64,000 bases of DNA from Curtobacterium sp. GC_Cur_3 (GTDB taxonomy: Bacteria > Actinomycetota > Actinomycetes > Actinomycetales > Microbacteriaceae), in NCBI RefSeq assembly GCF_026544205.1, contig NZ_JALNUI010000007.1:1-64000 (forward strand), in the 5' to 3' direction. Each line of letters starts with the position of its first letter. The first letter of the stretch is position 1. The position numbers were made by a program, and so were the translations under genes. Below the pieces are notes generated by a model that saw only the letters and a program-made list of their open reading frames with translations, did no database searches and was not told the DNA's origin. Positions 27,596 through 36,424 of the stretch are shown here, in pieces.

Positions 27596-28614
27596 GCGCG
27601 TGCTCCCTCGACGTCGGCGGCGGACGGGGCGGCCAGCACGGCGCGGTCGGCGCGGCGCTGCTTCCGGTTCGGGCCCGCGTCGTCGCCGGTGTCGAGCTGG
27701 ACGGCCCGCAGGTAGACGAAGAGCGGGATGGCGACGATCACGAGCGAGCAGATCGCCATCGCGGCGGAGAGCCCGAAGCGGAACGACTGGAAGCTCGCGA
27801 TGTATGTCAGGACGGGCATGACCTCGACGCTCGAGGGCAGTGGGATGCCGAACAGGACGAACGGCAGCGTGAAGTTGTTGATGTCGTGCAGGATCGAGAT
27901 GATCACCGCCAGGCTCAGCGGACCGCGCAGGTACGGGAACACGACGTCGCGGAGCTTGATCCACCACGTGGCGCCGTCGAGGGAGGCGGCCTCGTGCACC
28001 TCGAGGTCGACCGCCTGCAGCCCGGCGAGGGACAGCAGGTAGACGAACGGCCAGCTCGTCCAGACCATGACGCCGGCCAGGGCCCAGTAGGACGCGGAGC
28101 CGTTCAGCCAGAGCACGTCGGTGTGCAGGACCGAGTTCACGACCCCCTGCGGCTGGAGCATCGTGCGGAAGAACGTGCCGACGACGAACGCCGGGAGCAC
28201 GTACGGGATCAGGTAGACCGACCGGACGAGCCCACGGCCGCGGAACCGGTTCTGCGTCGAGATCGCCGCGGCGACCCCGATCGGGACGGTGACGGCGGTG
28301 ACGAGCACCGCGAGCGACACCGAGATCCAGATGGAGTGCAACAGCGGCGAGTTCGTGAAGGCCTCGGCGAAGTTCGCGAAGCCGACGAACGGGGCACTGA
28401 ACCACTGGCGGAGCGTGTACTGGTCGAGGTCGAGCATCGCGATGAAGAGCCCGACGAGGAGCGGGACCACGATGATCGCGAGCATGAGGAGGCCGCCGGG
28501 GAGCAGCATCCAGAGCGGACGCTCCCGCTTGTACAGCGGGGTCGTGCCGTGCGGGCGGACGGGGTGGCGCCCGTCGGACCGCCGCGTGGTGGGCTTGGTC
28601 TGCGTGGTGGTCAT
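27592..28614 (-). CDS. Carbohydrate ABC transporter permease (MalF-like)
   Basis: 340 aa permease with six helices (first at about residues 35-58) and the EAA-type loop DLEVHEAASLDGATWWIKLRDVVFPYLRGP near 215-245. A positively charged N-terminus and a C-terminal cytoplasmic tail rich in arginine and alanine flank the membrane part. Its ATG overlaps the binding-protein stop as TGATG and its stop overlaps the next permease as ATGA, so stoichiometric translation of both permeases is likely. Partner of the lipoprotein at 28614-29954. Confidence 0.93.
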   Translation of the reverse strand: MTTTQTKPTTRRSDGRHPVRPHGTTPLYKRERPLWMLLPGGLLMLAIIVVPLLVGLFIAMLDLDQYTLRQWFSAPFVGFANFAEAFTNSPLLHSIWISVSLAVLVTAVTVPIGVAAAISTQNRFRGRGLVRSVYLIPYVLPAFVVGTFFRTMLQPQGVVNSVLHTDVLWLNGSASYWALAGVMVWTSWPFVYLLSLAGLQAVDLEVHEAASLDGATWWIKLRDVVFPYLRGPLSLAVIISILHDINNFTLPFVLFGIPLPSSVEVMPVLTYIASFQSFRFGLSAAMAICSLVIVAIPLFVYLRAVQLDTGDDAGPNRKQRRADRAVLAAPSAADVEGARA

Positions 28615-29954
28615 CACAGACCTCCGTTCTTCTGCCGGTCGAGCGTGGCCTGGGCGTCCCGTTGCGCGTCCTGCAGGCGCCTGCGGAGTTGGTCGTCGGT
28701 GACCTCGCCGCGCTTGAGCGACGGGATCGACTGCACGACGACGTCGACGAGCGCGAGCTGGATGTCCGACCAGGCGCCGGTGAAGGCGGTGGGCTTGGAC
28801 AGGCGTCCGGCGTCGATGATGGGCTTGAGCTGGGGGTTCTCCGCGGCGAGCTCCGCGGCGGCGTCCACGTTGGTGGGCAGGTTGCCGAACAGGTCGTAGT
28901 ACTCGAGCTGGGCCTTCTTCGTGCTGAGCTGCTTGATGAAGGCGAACGACAGGTCCTGCTTGGTGCCGTAGTCGGCGACGACGAAGTTGTCGCCGGACAG
29001 GATGCTGGCGGCCTCGATGCCGTCGGCCGGGCGTTCGGTGGCGCCGGGCGGCACGGTCGGCAGCAGGGCGAACTCGTACTTGCCGTCCACCGCCGTGTCC
29101 GTGAAGGAGTTGATGGCGGTGGTCGTCGTCATCGGGAAGAACGCGGCCTTGCCGTCGGTGAACTGCGCGAGGGCCTGCGCGTTGTTCCATCCGACCGCGG
29201 CCGTGTCCACGACGCCGTCCTTCGTGACCCAGTCGAAGTACGTCCGGTAGGCGTTCTGCACGGCGTCCGCGTCGAGCTCGGCCTTCGTGCCGTCGACGAT
29301 CGTGTTGCCGGCGTTCTGCGACATCCCCCAGATGAACTTCCACGGGTCGAAGCCGTCGGCGTAGGCGATCGCCAGGCCGTGGTGGTCACCGGTCGTGGTG
29401 GCCTTCGCGTCCGCGGTGAGCTGGTCCCACGTGGTCGGCATCGCGGTGATGCCGGCCTGGGCGAGCAGGTCGGTGTTGACCGCCATCACGAACGGACGAC
29501 TGGCGAACGGGATCCCGATCTGCTTCGAGGCGCTCGGTCCGGAGATGCCGAACGACGCCGGGTCGAACTGGTCCTTCCCGCCGATGGCGTCCCACTGCTG
29601 CTTCCCCATCTGCACGAAGGCGCCGGTGGCGTAGGCGGTCGGGGTGAAGGTGGTGCCGATCGCGTAGACGTCGGGGCCCTGGCCCGAGATGACGCTCGTC
29701 TGGATGGCGGTCAGTTCCTCCTGCGCAGAGGAGTACGTCTCCCACTGGACGTCAGCGCCGGTGGTGCGCTTGAACTCGGCGGCGGTGTCCTGCTGCCACT
29801 GCTTGCGTTCCTCGGGGTAGGTCGTGTCCGCGCCCATCATGACGCGGAGCGTGTTGGGGTCGTCGCCACTGCCGTTGACGATCGCGCATCCCTGCAGGGA
29901 CAGCGTCGCGAGGGCGACCACGACCACGGAACCGATCAGGGTCCGTGCCTTCAT
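28614..29954 (-). CDS. ABC transporter substrate-binding lipoprotein
   Basis: 446 aa extracellular solute-binding protein family 1, anchored by lipidation of C23 in the lipobox LSLQGC after a hydrophobic signal peptide. The mature part has the SBP pattern (ITxLQTSVISGQGPDVYAIG-like block near 85, GWNNAQALAQFTDGKAAFFPM near 260). ATG 29954 has AAGGAGG upstream. It is the first gene of the uronate operon, directly behind the divergent regulatory region with the nested palindrome at 30041-30076, so it is expected to be the most strongly induced gene. Confidence 0.94.
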   Translation of the reverse strand: MKARTLIGSVVVVALATLSLQGCAIVNGSGDDPNTLRVMMGADTTYPEERKQWQQDTAAEFKRTTGADVQWETYSSAQEELTAIQTSVISGQGPDVYAIGTTFTPTAYATGAFVQMGKQQWDAIGGKDQFDPASFGISGPSASKQIGIPFASRPFVMAVNTDLLAQAGITAMPTTWDQLTADAKATTTGDHHGLAIAYADGFDPWKFIWGMSQNAGNTIVDGTKAELDADAVQNAYRTYFDWVTKDGVVDTAAVGWNNAQALAQFTDGKAAFFPMTTTTAINSFTDTAVDGKYEFALLPTVPPGATERPADGIEAASILSGDNFVVADYGTKQDLSFAFIKQLSTKKAQLEYYDLFGNLPTNVDAAAELAAENPQLKPIIDAGRLSKPTAFTGAWSDIQLALVDVVVQSIPSLKRGEVTDDQLRRRLQDAQRDAQATLDRQKNGGL

Positions 29955-30040
29955 GGGGGTTCCTCCTTGGAGCATCCACCCGAGCGGCGCTGCTCGGGGG
30001 TCCGCCGGGACGGCCCGGCTGACGACCACTGTCGCGCGGG

Positions 30041-30076
30041 TGGCAACATGCGGCAACCGGTTGCCACTTGTTGCCA
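30041..30076. promoter_or_regulatory. Nested palindromic operator between the uronate operon and lacI-uxaC
   Basis: Core perfect 14 bp palindrome ggcaaccggttgcc (30052-30065) flanked at equal distances by outer half-sites tggcaac (30041-30047) and gttgcca (30070-30076). All four half-sites are symmetric about the same centre (between 30058 and 30059). Size, central CG and position between the ABC operon and the divergent LacI gene mark it as the LacI-family operator of this regulon. Confidence 0.8.
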
Positions 30077-30189
30077 GAGCGGCCTAGCGTTCGGGAGACG
30101 CAGCCGTCCCGCCCGGGACCGGCAGCGTCTCGTTCGGGACGACTCAGCGCCGCCCGACCGTCGACAGCACGCCGGACAGGGAGGTGCCC

Positions 30190-31284
30190 GTGACCGAGAC
30201 CGACTCGTCCCGCCGCGTCACGATCCGCGACGTCGCCACCGCGACCGGGGTCGCACCGTCGACGGTGTCCCGCGCCCTGTCGCTCCCCGACCGCGTGAAC
30301 CCCGCGACGCAGCAGCGCATCCAGCAGGCGGCCCGCGAGCTCGGCTACGTCGCGAACTCCCAGGCCCGGGCGCTGACGTCCGGCAGGACCCGGGCGGTCG
30401 CGGTCCTGGTGTCCGACATCACCAACCCCTTCTACTTCGACGTCATCCGGGGCACGCAGCACCAGCTCGCCGCCGCCGGGTGGACGCAGCTGCTCGTCGA
30501 CACCGAGGAGTCCGCGGACGCCGAGATGGCCGCCCTCAGCGCGGTGTCCACGAAGGCCGACGGCGTCGTGCTCACCGCGTCACGCCTGTCCGACGCGCAG
30601 ATCGCGAAGTTCGCCGAGCGCACCCCGCTCGTGGTCGTGAACCGCCGTCCGGCCGGGGTGCCGTCCGTGCTCATCGACACCCCGGGCGGTGTCGAACAGG
30701 CGGTGCAGCACCTCGCGTCGCTCGGGCACCGTGACGTCCTCTACGTCGCGGGGCCGGACAGCTCGTGGTCGAACGAACGCCGCTGGCGCGCCCTGGTCCG
30801 GGTCGCCGGGCGGCTGGACGTCCGTGTCGCCCGGATCGGCCCGCACGCTCCGTTCGTCGACTCCGGGGCCGCCGCGGCCGACGCCGCCCTCAACGCGGGC
30901 GCGACGGCGTGCATCGCCTTCAACGACCTCATCGCGATCGGCATGCTCGGCCGGCTCCGGGAGCGCGGTGTCCGCGTGCCCCAGGACATGAGCATCGTCG
31001 GCTGCGACGACATCTTCGGCGCCGACTTCTGCAACCCGCCGCTCACCACGATGACCTCGCCGATCGAGCGGGCGGGTCGGGTCGCCATCCGGATGCTGCT
31101 CGGTCGGCTCGGTGCCGTCCCGGCGGACGAGCTGCCCGGTGAGCACCTCAGCGGTGCCGTCGCCCTGCCGACCCACCTGACGGTGCGCGAGTCGACCGGA
31201 CCCGCGCCGTCCCAGCAGCCCAAGACGTCCGCGCCGTCCGTGCGGTCCGTGCCGTCCGTGCCGTCCTCGCGAAGGAACCGATGA
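30190..31284 (+). CDS. LacI-family transcriptional regulator of the uronate genes
   Basis: 364 aa repressor. N-terminal helix-turn-helix and hinge (about 10-60: VTIRDVATATGVAPSTVSRALS, then ARELGYVANSQARAL), followed by a periplasmic-binding-protein-like effector domain (about 65-335, with ITNPFYFDVIRG and DMSIVGCDDIFGADFCNPPLTT). GTG 30190 is preferred over GTG 30184 because AGGGAGG (30178-30184) then lies five bases upstream. The last ~30 residues are serine/proline-rich repeats (VRSVPSVPSS). It is divergent from the ABC operon and its stop overlaps uxaC as ATGA, so regulator and enzyme are coupled. The effector is presumably a uronate or its first metabolite. Confidence 0.93.
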   Translation: MTETDSSRRVTIRDVATATGVAPSTVSRALSLPDRVNPATQQRIQQAARELGYVANSQARALTSGRTRAVAVLVSDITNPFYFDVIRGTQHQLAAAGWTQLLVDTEESADAEMAALSAVSTKADGVVLTASRLSDAQIAKFAERTPLVVVNRRPAGVPSVLIDTPGGVEQAVQHLASLGHRDVLYVAGPDSSWSNERRWRALVRVAGRLDVRVARIGPHAPFVDSGAAAADAALNAGATACIAFNDLIAIGMLGRLRERGVRVPQDMSIVGCDDIFGADFCNPPLTTMTSPIERAGRVAIRMLLGRLGAVPADELPGEHLSGAVALPTHLTVRESTGPAPSQQPKTSAPSVRSVPSVPSSRRNR

Positions 31285-32720
31285 TGACCACCACTCCCCC
31301 GACCACCCTCGCTCCGCACCCGGACCGGCTGTTCCCCGCCGACCCCGCCACCAGGACGATCGCCCGGACCCTGTACGAAGCCGTCGCGCACGCGCCGATC
31401 ATCTCCCCGCACGGGCACGTCGACGCGGCCCTGATCGCGGACGACCAGCCGTTCGCCGACCCCGCCGCGCTGCTGATCACGCCGGACCACTACGTCCTGC
31501 GCCTCCTGCACGCGAACGGTGTCGGACTGGAGGCGCTGGGTCGCGCCGACCTGTCGGGAACCGGCACCATGCCTCCCGGCCGTGCCGTCTGGCGGACCCT
31601 GGCGGAGCACTGGGACGACTTCCTCGGCACCCCCGTCCGCCACTGGTTCGAGACGGAGCTGCACGACGTCTTCGGGCTGACGGAGCAGCCGTCGGCCGCG
31701 AACGCGGACGCGCAGTACGACCACCTCGCCGGCCTGCTGCAGCAGCCGCAGATGCGGCCACGCGCCCTGTTCGACGCCTTCGGCATCGAGGTCCTCGCCA
31801 CCACCGACGCCCCGGACGCCGACCTCGCCGCGCACGCACGGCTCGCCGCCGACCCCACCTTCCGCGGTCGTGTGCTCCCCACCTTCCGCGCGGACGCCGT
31901 CTTCGACCCCTCCCGTCCGGACTGGAGGCTCGTGGTCGCGTCCGTCGGTCAGGCCGCGGGCATCGACACGGGCACCCACGACGGGCTGCTCGCGGCACTC
32001 CGTGCGCGTCGGCAGTACTTCATCGAGCACGGCGCCACCGCGACGGACACCGGGGTGCTGGACGCCGGGTCGACGCCGCTGTCACCGTCCGAGCGCTCGC
32101 GGATCCACGCGGCGGCGATGCAGGGACCATCCGGGGTGACCGCGGCCGAGGCCGTGGCGTACCGGCACGACATGCTCTTCCGGTGGGCCGAGATGAGCGT
32201 CGATGACGGTCTGGTCATGCAGCTGCACCCGGGGATCATCCGGAACCACCACACGCCGACGTCCGAGCGCTTCGGGCCGGACACCGGGCACGACCTGCCT
32301 GCGGTCGGCGCCTTCACTGAGCCGCTGCGGCCGCTGCTCGAGGCCTTCGGCACCGCGCCCGGGTTCCACCTGGTGCTGTTCACCGTCGACGAGACCGTGT
32401 TCTCCCGGGAGATCGGCCCGCTCGCCGGCTTCTACCCCGCCGTGTACGCCGGGGCCCCGTGGTGGTTCATCGACACCCCGGCGGCGATCGGCCGGTACCG
32501 GGCGGCGGTCACCGACTCGGCGTCCTTCACGAAGACGTCCGGGTTCATCGACGACACCCGGGCGTACTGCTCCATCCCCGCGCGGCACGACATGGCGCGG
32601 CGGGCGGACGCGGCGTACCTGGCGTCGCTCGTGGTCACGCACCAGGTGTCCGAGGAGGACGCCGTCCGCACGGCGCAGCGGATCGTGTCCGACATCCCGC
32701 GGGCGACGTTCAAGTTGTAG
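31281..32720 (+). CDS. uxaC: Glucuronate isomerase
   Basis: 479 aa amidohydrolase-superfamily enzyme that isomerises D-glucuronate to D-fructuronate (and galacturonate to tagaturonate), the first step of hexuronate catabolism. The metal/substrate-site segment ISPHGHVD is at 41-48 (H44, H46), with HYVLRLLHANGV, LFRWAEMSVDDGLVMQLHPG and the C-terminal ARHDMARR block as in the family. ATG 31281 overlaps the lacI stop. The product feeds the fructuronate reductase and mannonate dehydratase of the divergent operon, so both transcripts are needed for the pathway. Confidence 0.96.
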   Translation: MMTTTPPTTLAPHPDRLFPADPATRTIARTLYEAVAHAPIISPHGHVDAALIADDQPFADPAALLITPDHYVLRLLHANGVGLEALGRADLSGTGTMPPGRAVWRTLAEHWDDFLGTPVRHWFETELHDVFGLTEQPSAANADAQYDHLAGLLQQPQMRPRALFDAFGIEVLATTDAPDADLAAHARLAADPTFRGRVLPTFRADAVFDPSRPDWRLVVASVGQAAGIDTGTHDGLLAALRARRQYFIEHGATATDTGVLDAGSTPLSPSERSRIHAAAMQGPSGVTAAEAVAYRHDMLFRWAEMSVDDGLVMQLHPGIIRNHHTPTSERFGPDTGHDLPAVGAFTEPLRPLLEAFGTAPGFHLVLFTVDETVFSREIGPLAGFYPAVYAGAPWWFIDTPAAIGRYRAAVTDSASFTKTSGFIDDTRAYCSIPARHDMARRADAAYLASLVVTHQVSEEDAVRTAQRIVSDIPRATFKL

Positions 32721-32862
32721 GGGCGTGGGGCTGGCCGTCGTGCGAGGTTGCGCACTCGGTGCGAGGTCGTGGCGGTGCACGGGGTGGTCGAGCTCGCACG
32801 GGGCTGCCTCGCACCGGGCCGAGTCGGGCGGCGCCTGCGTCGCCCGGGCAGGGCCTGCCTCG
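32721..32862. other. Convergent gap between uxaC and gntK with inverted repeats
   Basis: 142 bp containing repeats of gtgcgagg and its complement cctcgcac (for example 32739-32746, 32759-32766, 32809-32816) that can fold into stems, followed by cctgcctcgtcagggcagg. It probably ends transcription of both genes. Confidence 0.45.
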
Positions 32863-33390
32863 TCAGGGCAGGAGGGCGAGGATGCGCGCGACGGTCTCCT
32901 CGACCGTGCCCTGGATCGGGACGGCAGCGCCGGCCTCGTCGTCCGCGGGCCGCTCGAGCGTGCCGAACTGCGAGTCGAGCAGGGAGTTCGGCATGTACTC
33001 GTGGTGCCGGTGCGACTGCCGGTCCGCGATGAGCTCCCGCGACCCGTCGAGGTAGGCGATGAACAGCCCGGGCGCACTCGCCCGGAGCCGGTCCCGGTAG
33101 ATGCGCTTGAGGGCGGAGTTCGCCATCACGCAGCGCTTCCCCGCGGCCTCGACCTCGGCGATGCGGGCGGCACAGGCGTCGAGCCACGGCCAGCGGTCCT
33201 CGTCCGTCAGGGGCGTGCCCTGCCGCATCTTCTCCTTGTTCGACGCCGGGTGCAGGTCGTCGGCGTCGACGAACTCCGCGGGCTCCCCACGGTCGTGCAA
33301 CGCCTTCGCGAGGGCCTCGCCGATCGTGGACTTGCCGGAGCCGGAGACCCCCATGACGAGGACGGGCGGTCGGGTCGTTCGGTCGCTCAT
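32863..33390 (-). CDS. gntK: Gluconokinase
   Basis: 175 aa P-loop kinase that phosphorylates D-gluconate to 6-phosphogluconate. Walker A GVSGSGKS is at 14-21; DADDLHPASNKEKMRQGTPLTDEDRWPWL, the gluconokinase signature, follows at about 43-71, and the HHEYMPNSLLDSQF lid element is near 130. Full length. It is divergent from gnd, whose enzyme uses its product, across a 112 bp region containing a GTTG-tgg-CAAC inverted repeat. Confidence 0.96.
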   Translation of the reverse strand: MSDRTTRPPVLVMGVSGSGKSTIGEALAKALHDRGEPAEFVDADDLHPASNKEKMRQGTPLTDEDRWPWLDACAARIAEVEAAGKRCVMANSALKRIYRDRLRASAPGLFIAYLDGSRELIADRQSHRHHEYMPNSLLDSQFGTLERPADDEAGAAVPIQGTVEETVARILALLP

Positions 33391-33428
33391 GCCTCCACCG
33401 TATGGGCATCACCGACTGTTCTCCCCAG

Positions 33429-33439
33429 GTTGTGGCAAC
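33429..33439. promoter_or_regulatory. Possible operator between gntK and gnd
   Basis: Inverted repeat gttg-tgg-caac. It includes the heptamer tggcaac, identical to the outer half-site of the uronate operator at 30041-30047. Small, so moderate support only. Confidence 0.4.
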
Positions 33440-33502
33440 TGTCGGGCGGTCCCAGCGCGGCGGACGTAGCGTGGGCGAAACGTGACGACGAAGGAGATCC
33501 TC

Positions 33503-34960
33503 GTGGCAGACAGCAACGGTCAGGCGAACATCGGTGTGGTGGGGCTCGCGGTGATGGGGTCGAACCTCGCCCGCAACCTCGCTTCGCGGGAGGGCAACAC
33601 GGTGGCGGTCTACAACCGCACCTACGCCCGCACCGAGGAGCTGATGCAGGAGCACGGTGACGCCGGCTTCATCGCGTCCGAGGACATCGACGGCTTCGTG
33701 GCGTCGCTCTCGAAGCCGCGCACGGCCATCATCATGGTGCAGGCCGGCAAAGGCACCGACGCGGTCATCGGGCAGCTCGCCGAGCGGTTCGAAGCCGGCG
33801 ACATCATCGTCGACGGCGGCAACGCGAACTTCCAGGACACCATCCGCCGCGAGCACGACCTCAAGGAGAAGGGCCTCAACTTCGTCGGCACCGGCATCTC
33901 CGGTGGTGAAGAAGGCGCCCTGCACGGGCCGTCGATCATGCCGGGCGGCTCGGACGAGGCCTGGGAGACCCTGGGGCCGATCCTGAAGTCGATCGCTGCG
34001 GTGGCCGAGGGCGAGCCGTGCGTGACCCACGTCGGCACCGACGGTGCCGGACACTTCGTGAAGATGGTGCACAACGGCATCGAGTACGCCGACATGCAGC
34101 TCATCGCGGAGTCCTACGACCTGCTCCGCCGCGTCGGGGGCCTCTCCGTCGAGGACCTCGTCAAGGTCTTCGACGAGTGGAACAAGGGCGACCTCGAGTC
34201 CTACCTGATCGAGATCACCGGCGAGGTCCTCAAGCAGCAGGACGCCGACACCGGCAAGCCGCTCGTGGACGTCATCCGCGACGCCGCCGGGTCGAAGGGC
34301 ACCGGCGTCTGGACCGTGCAGAACGCGGTCGGGCTCGGCATCCCGGTGTCGGGCATCGGCGAAGCGGTCTTCGCCCGCGCCGTGTCGTCGAAGGCGTCGC
34401 AGCGTGCCGCGGTCCAGAAGTCCGTCAAGAACCGGCCGTCCATCGCCGAGGTCCCCGACACGTTCGCCGACGACGTCCGTGCGGCGCTGTACGCGTCGAA
34501 GGTGGTCGCGTACGCCCAGGGCTTCGACCTCATCATCGCCGGGGCCAAGGAGTACGACTGGGACATCAACCTCGGTGACATGGCGAAGATCTGGCGCGGC
34601 GGCTGCATCATCCGCGCGCAGTTCCTCAACCGCATCGTCGAGGCCTACGACAAGGACCCGGAGCTCGAGTCCCTGCTCGTCGACCCGTACTTCGCCGACG
34701 CCGTGGCCGAGGGCGAAGCCGCCTGGCGTCGCATCGTCGGCATCGCGGCTGCGTCGGGCGTCCCGGCGCCGGGCTTCTCGTCCGCGCTGTCCTACTTCGA
34801 TGCGCTCGCGTCCGACCGCCTGCCCGCGTCCCTGATCCAGGGCCAGCGCGACTTCTTCGGTGCGCACACCTACCAGCGCATCGACAAGGACGGCACCTTC
34901 CACACCCTGTGGTCGGAGGACGACCGCCGCGAGGTCGAGCAGGAGCCCTCGACGCACTGA
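33503..34960 (+). CDS. gnd: 6-phosphogluconate dehydrogenase, decarboxylating
   Basis: 485 aa cytoplasmic enzyme of the oxidative pentose phosphate pathway: 6-phosphogluconate plus NADP+ to ribulose 5-phosphate, CO2 and NADPH. Coenzyme loop GLAVMGSN at about 14-21, substrate segments GGNANFQDT and GTGISGGEEGALHGPSIMPGG, and the catalytic lysine in HFVKMVHNGIEYADMQ. I choose GTG 33503 because AAGGAG (33491-33496) lies six bases upstream; an in-frame GTG at 33482 would place that ribosome site inside the gene. It pairs functionally with divergent gntK. A hairpin terminator follows. Confidence 0.97.
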   Translation: MADSNGQANIGVVGLAVMGSNLARNLASREGNTVAVYNRTYARTEELMQEHGDAGFIASEDIDGFVASLSKPRTAIIMVQAGKGTDAVIGQLAERFEAGDIIVDGGNANFQDTIRREHDLKEKGLNFVGTGISGGEEGALHGPSIMPGGSDEAWETLGPILKSIAAVAEGEPCVTHVGTDGAGHFVKMVHNGIEYADMQLIAESYDLLRRVGGLSVEDLVKVFDEWNKGDLESYLIEITGEVLKQQDADTGKPLVDVIRDAAGSKGTGVWTVQNAVGLGIPVSGIGEAVFARAVSSKASQRAAVQKSVKNRPSIAEVPDTFADDVRAALYASKVVAYAQGFDLIIAGAKEYDWDINLGDMAKIWRGGCIIRAQFLNRIVEAYDKDPELESLLVDPYFADAVAEGEAAWRRIVGIAAASGVPAPGFSSALSYFDALASDRLPASLIQGQRDFFGAHTYQRIDKDGTFHTLWSEDDRREVEQEPSTH

Positions 34961-34977
34961 CCCCCGCGCGATCGACA

Positions 34978-35012
34978 CACCGAGGGCCTCGCCGGACGCG
35001 GTGCCCTCGGTG
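34978..35012 (+). terminator. Hairpin terminator after gnd
   Basis: Perfect 10 bp arms caccgagggc / gccctcggtg with a 15-base loop, 17 bases beyond the gnd stop; a wider cgacac/gtgtcg pairing encloses it. Confidence 0.7.
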
Positions 35013-35129
35013 CGTCCTCGGTCGTGTCGACCGTCGCGTCCCGCGACTATCGGATGTCGATCGGCAGCTGGGTTCGTTCGGCGGATGTCCGCGTTGACCC
35101 GGTCCGAGCGCGCGGCCCAGACTGCAGCC

Positions 35130-35600
35130 ATGACCACCCTCGTGTCCCTCGTGTACATGTCCGTCGCCGTCGACGAACTCACCGATGCGGAACTCGTCAG
35201 TCTCCTCCGGGACGCCCGCCTCACGAACGACGCGCTCGGCGTCTCCGGACTCCTCGTGGCCAAGGGCGGCCGCTTCATGCAGGTGCTCGAAGGCCCGGAG
35301 TGGAGCGTCGAGGACCGGTTCTCTGCGATCAAGGCCGACCCTCGGCACCAGGACGTCAGGTCGCTGTCGATGGAGCGCATCGGCGCCCGCCGGTTCGACG
35401 GCTGGTCGATGGCGTTCGGCAACCCCACCGACGCCGAGGTCCGCGACGACCCGGGGTTCAGCACGTTCCTCGAGCGGCGGTCCGGCCTTCCCAAGGAGCT
35501 CGCGGGATCTCCTGCGGACTGGCTGCTGCGGTGGTTCCGCAGCCGCGACCTGCGCGACGTGTCCGACGAGCAGGTGACGCTCGCACGGACCGCTGCCTGA
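35130..35600 (+). CDS. BLUF-domain blue-light photoreceptor
   Basis: 156 aa small FAD-binding photoreceptor. The light-switch residues are in place: Y9 (SLVYMS), N33 (LTNDALGVSG) and Q51 (RFMQVLEG), plus the W/M pair in FDGWSMAFG near residue 96. The BLUF fold covers about residues 2-95; a ~60 aa C-terminal helical extension contains no recognised effector domain, so this is a short BLUF that probably acts through a partner protein. ATG 35130 gives the family start MTTLVSLVYMS. No GGDEF, EAL or cyclase gene is nearby, so its output is unknown. Confidence 0.93.
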   Translation: MTTLVSLVYMSVAVDELTDAELVSLLRDARLTNDALGVSGLLVAKGGRFMQVLEGPEWSVEDRFSAIKADPRHQDVRSLSMERIGARRFDGWSMAFGNPTDAEVRDDPGFSTFLERRSGLPKELAGSPADWLLRWFRSRDLRDVSDEQVTLARTAA

Positions 35601-35617
35601 GCAGCAGTCCCGGCGCG

Positions 35618-36301
35618 TCAGGCGACGATGCGCTCCCGCGCCAGCTCGGCGATCAGGCGGTCGAGCTTCGGCCCACGGCCGAGCACCCGACGCGAACCGG
35701 GTGCCGTCCGGACGAAGAACGTCGCGACGGCCGTCGTCTCGTCGGGCCGGACGTAGTGCACCGCGACCGCACAGCCCGTGCGGCCGCCCTGACCGGTCGC
35801 GTCCTCGAGTCCGACGTGCATGACCCGGCTCCACCGGATGACGAGCAGCCGGGTGGCCCGACGCTCGTCGAGTTCCCAGAGCGAGGCCTCCGTCGCGCCG
35901 AACGCCCACGTCACGCGGGCGCCGAGCGGGACCTCGGGTCGGGTCTCCTCGACCGTCAGCCGGAGTTCGGCGGTGGGCGCGGCGGGCACCAGCCACACCG
36001 TGGGGTCGATCCGGCGGATGGCGAGGGCGAGTGACTCGTCCTCGCGACGCCGGCGGAGGCCCTGCATCCGGAGGATCCCGGCCAGGACGACCCCGACGCC
36101 GAGGGCGATGACGACCACCTCGGCGACGCCGAACACGGTGAGGTCGGCGTCGGGCGTCCGCGACACGACGACGATCCTGGCGACCAGGAGCGCTGCCCAC
36201 ACACCGACGATGACCCAGCGGATCATCGCGAGGCGGCGGAGCGGCGACATCCGCTGCCGGGCGCGACCGTCCCGCGGGACACGGTCGGGTCGCCTCAGCA
36301 C
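35618..36301 (-). CDS. Hypothetical membrane protein
   Basis: About 227 aa protein with two transmembrane helices at the N-terminal end (LAMIRWVIVGVWAALLVARIVVV and FGVAEVVVIALGVGVVLAGIL), followed by a ~150 aa cytoplasmic beta-rich domain with no motif I recognise (WAFGATEASLWELDERRATRLLVIRWSRVMHVGLED), possibly a PH-like fold. GTG 36301 is chosen because GAGGA lies eight bases upstream; ATG 36250 is an alternative without a ribosome site. It converges with the BLUF gene and diverges from the molybdopterin enzyme gene. Function unknown. Confidence 0.65.
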   Translation of the reverse strand: MLRRPDRVPRDGRARQRMSPLRRLAMIRWVIVGVWAALLVARIVVVSRTPDADLTVFGVAEVVVIALGVGVVLAGILRMQGLRRRREDESLALAIRRIDPTVWLVPAAPTAELRLTVEETRPEVPLGARVTWAFGATEASLWELDERRATRLLVIRWSRVMHVGLEDATGQGGRTGCAVAVHYVRPDETTAVATFFVRTAPGSRRVLGRGPKLDRLIAELARERIVA

Positions 36302-36424
36302 GTCCCGATCCTCGCACGGTCCGCCGGAGAACCCCACCGACCATCCGTGAACTCCCGGCGACCCGCTCAGGTGGGACGAGCCTCCACAGGCGGTGCACTC
36401 AGCGTGCAGCCGTAGCATCGGCCG

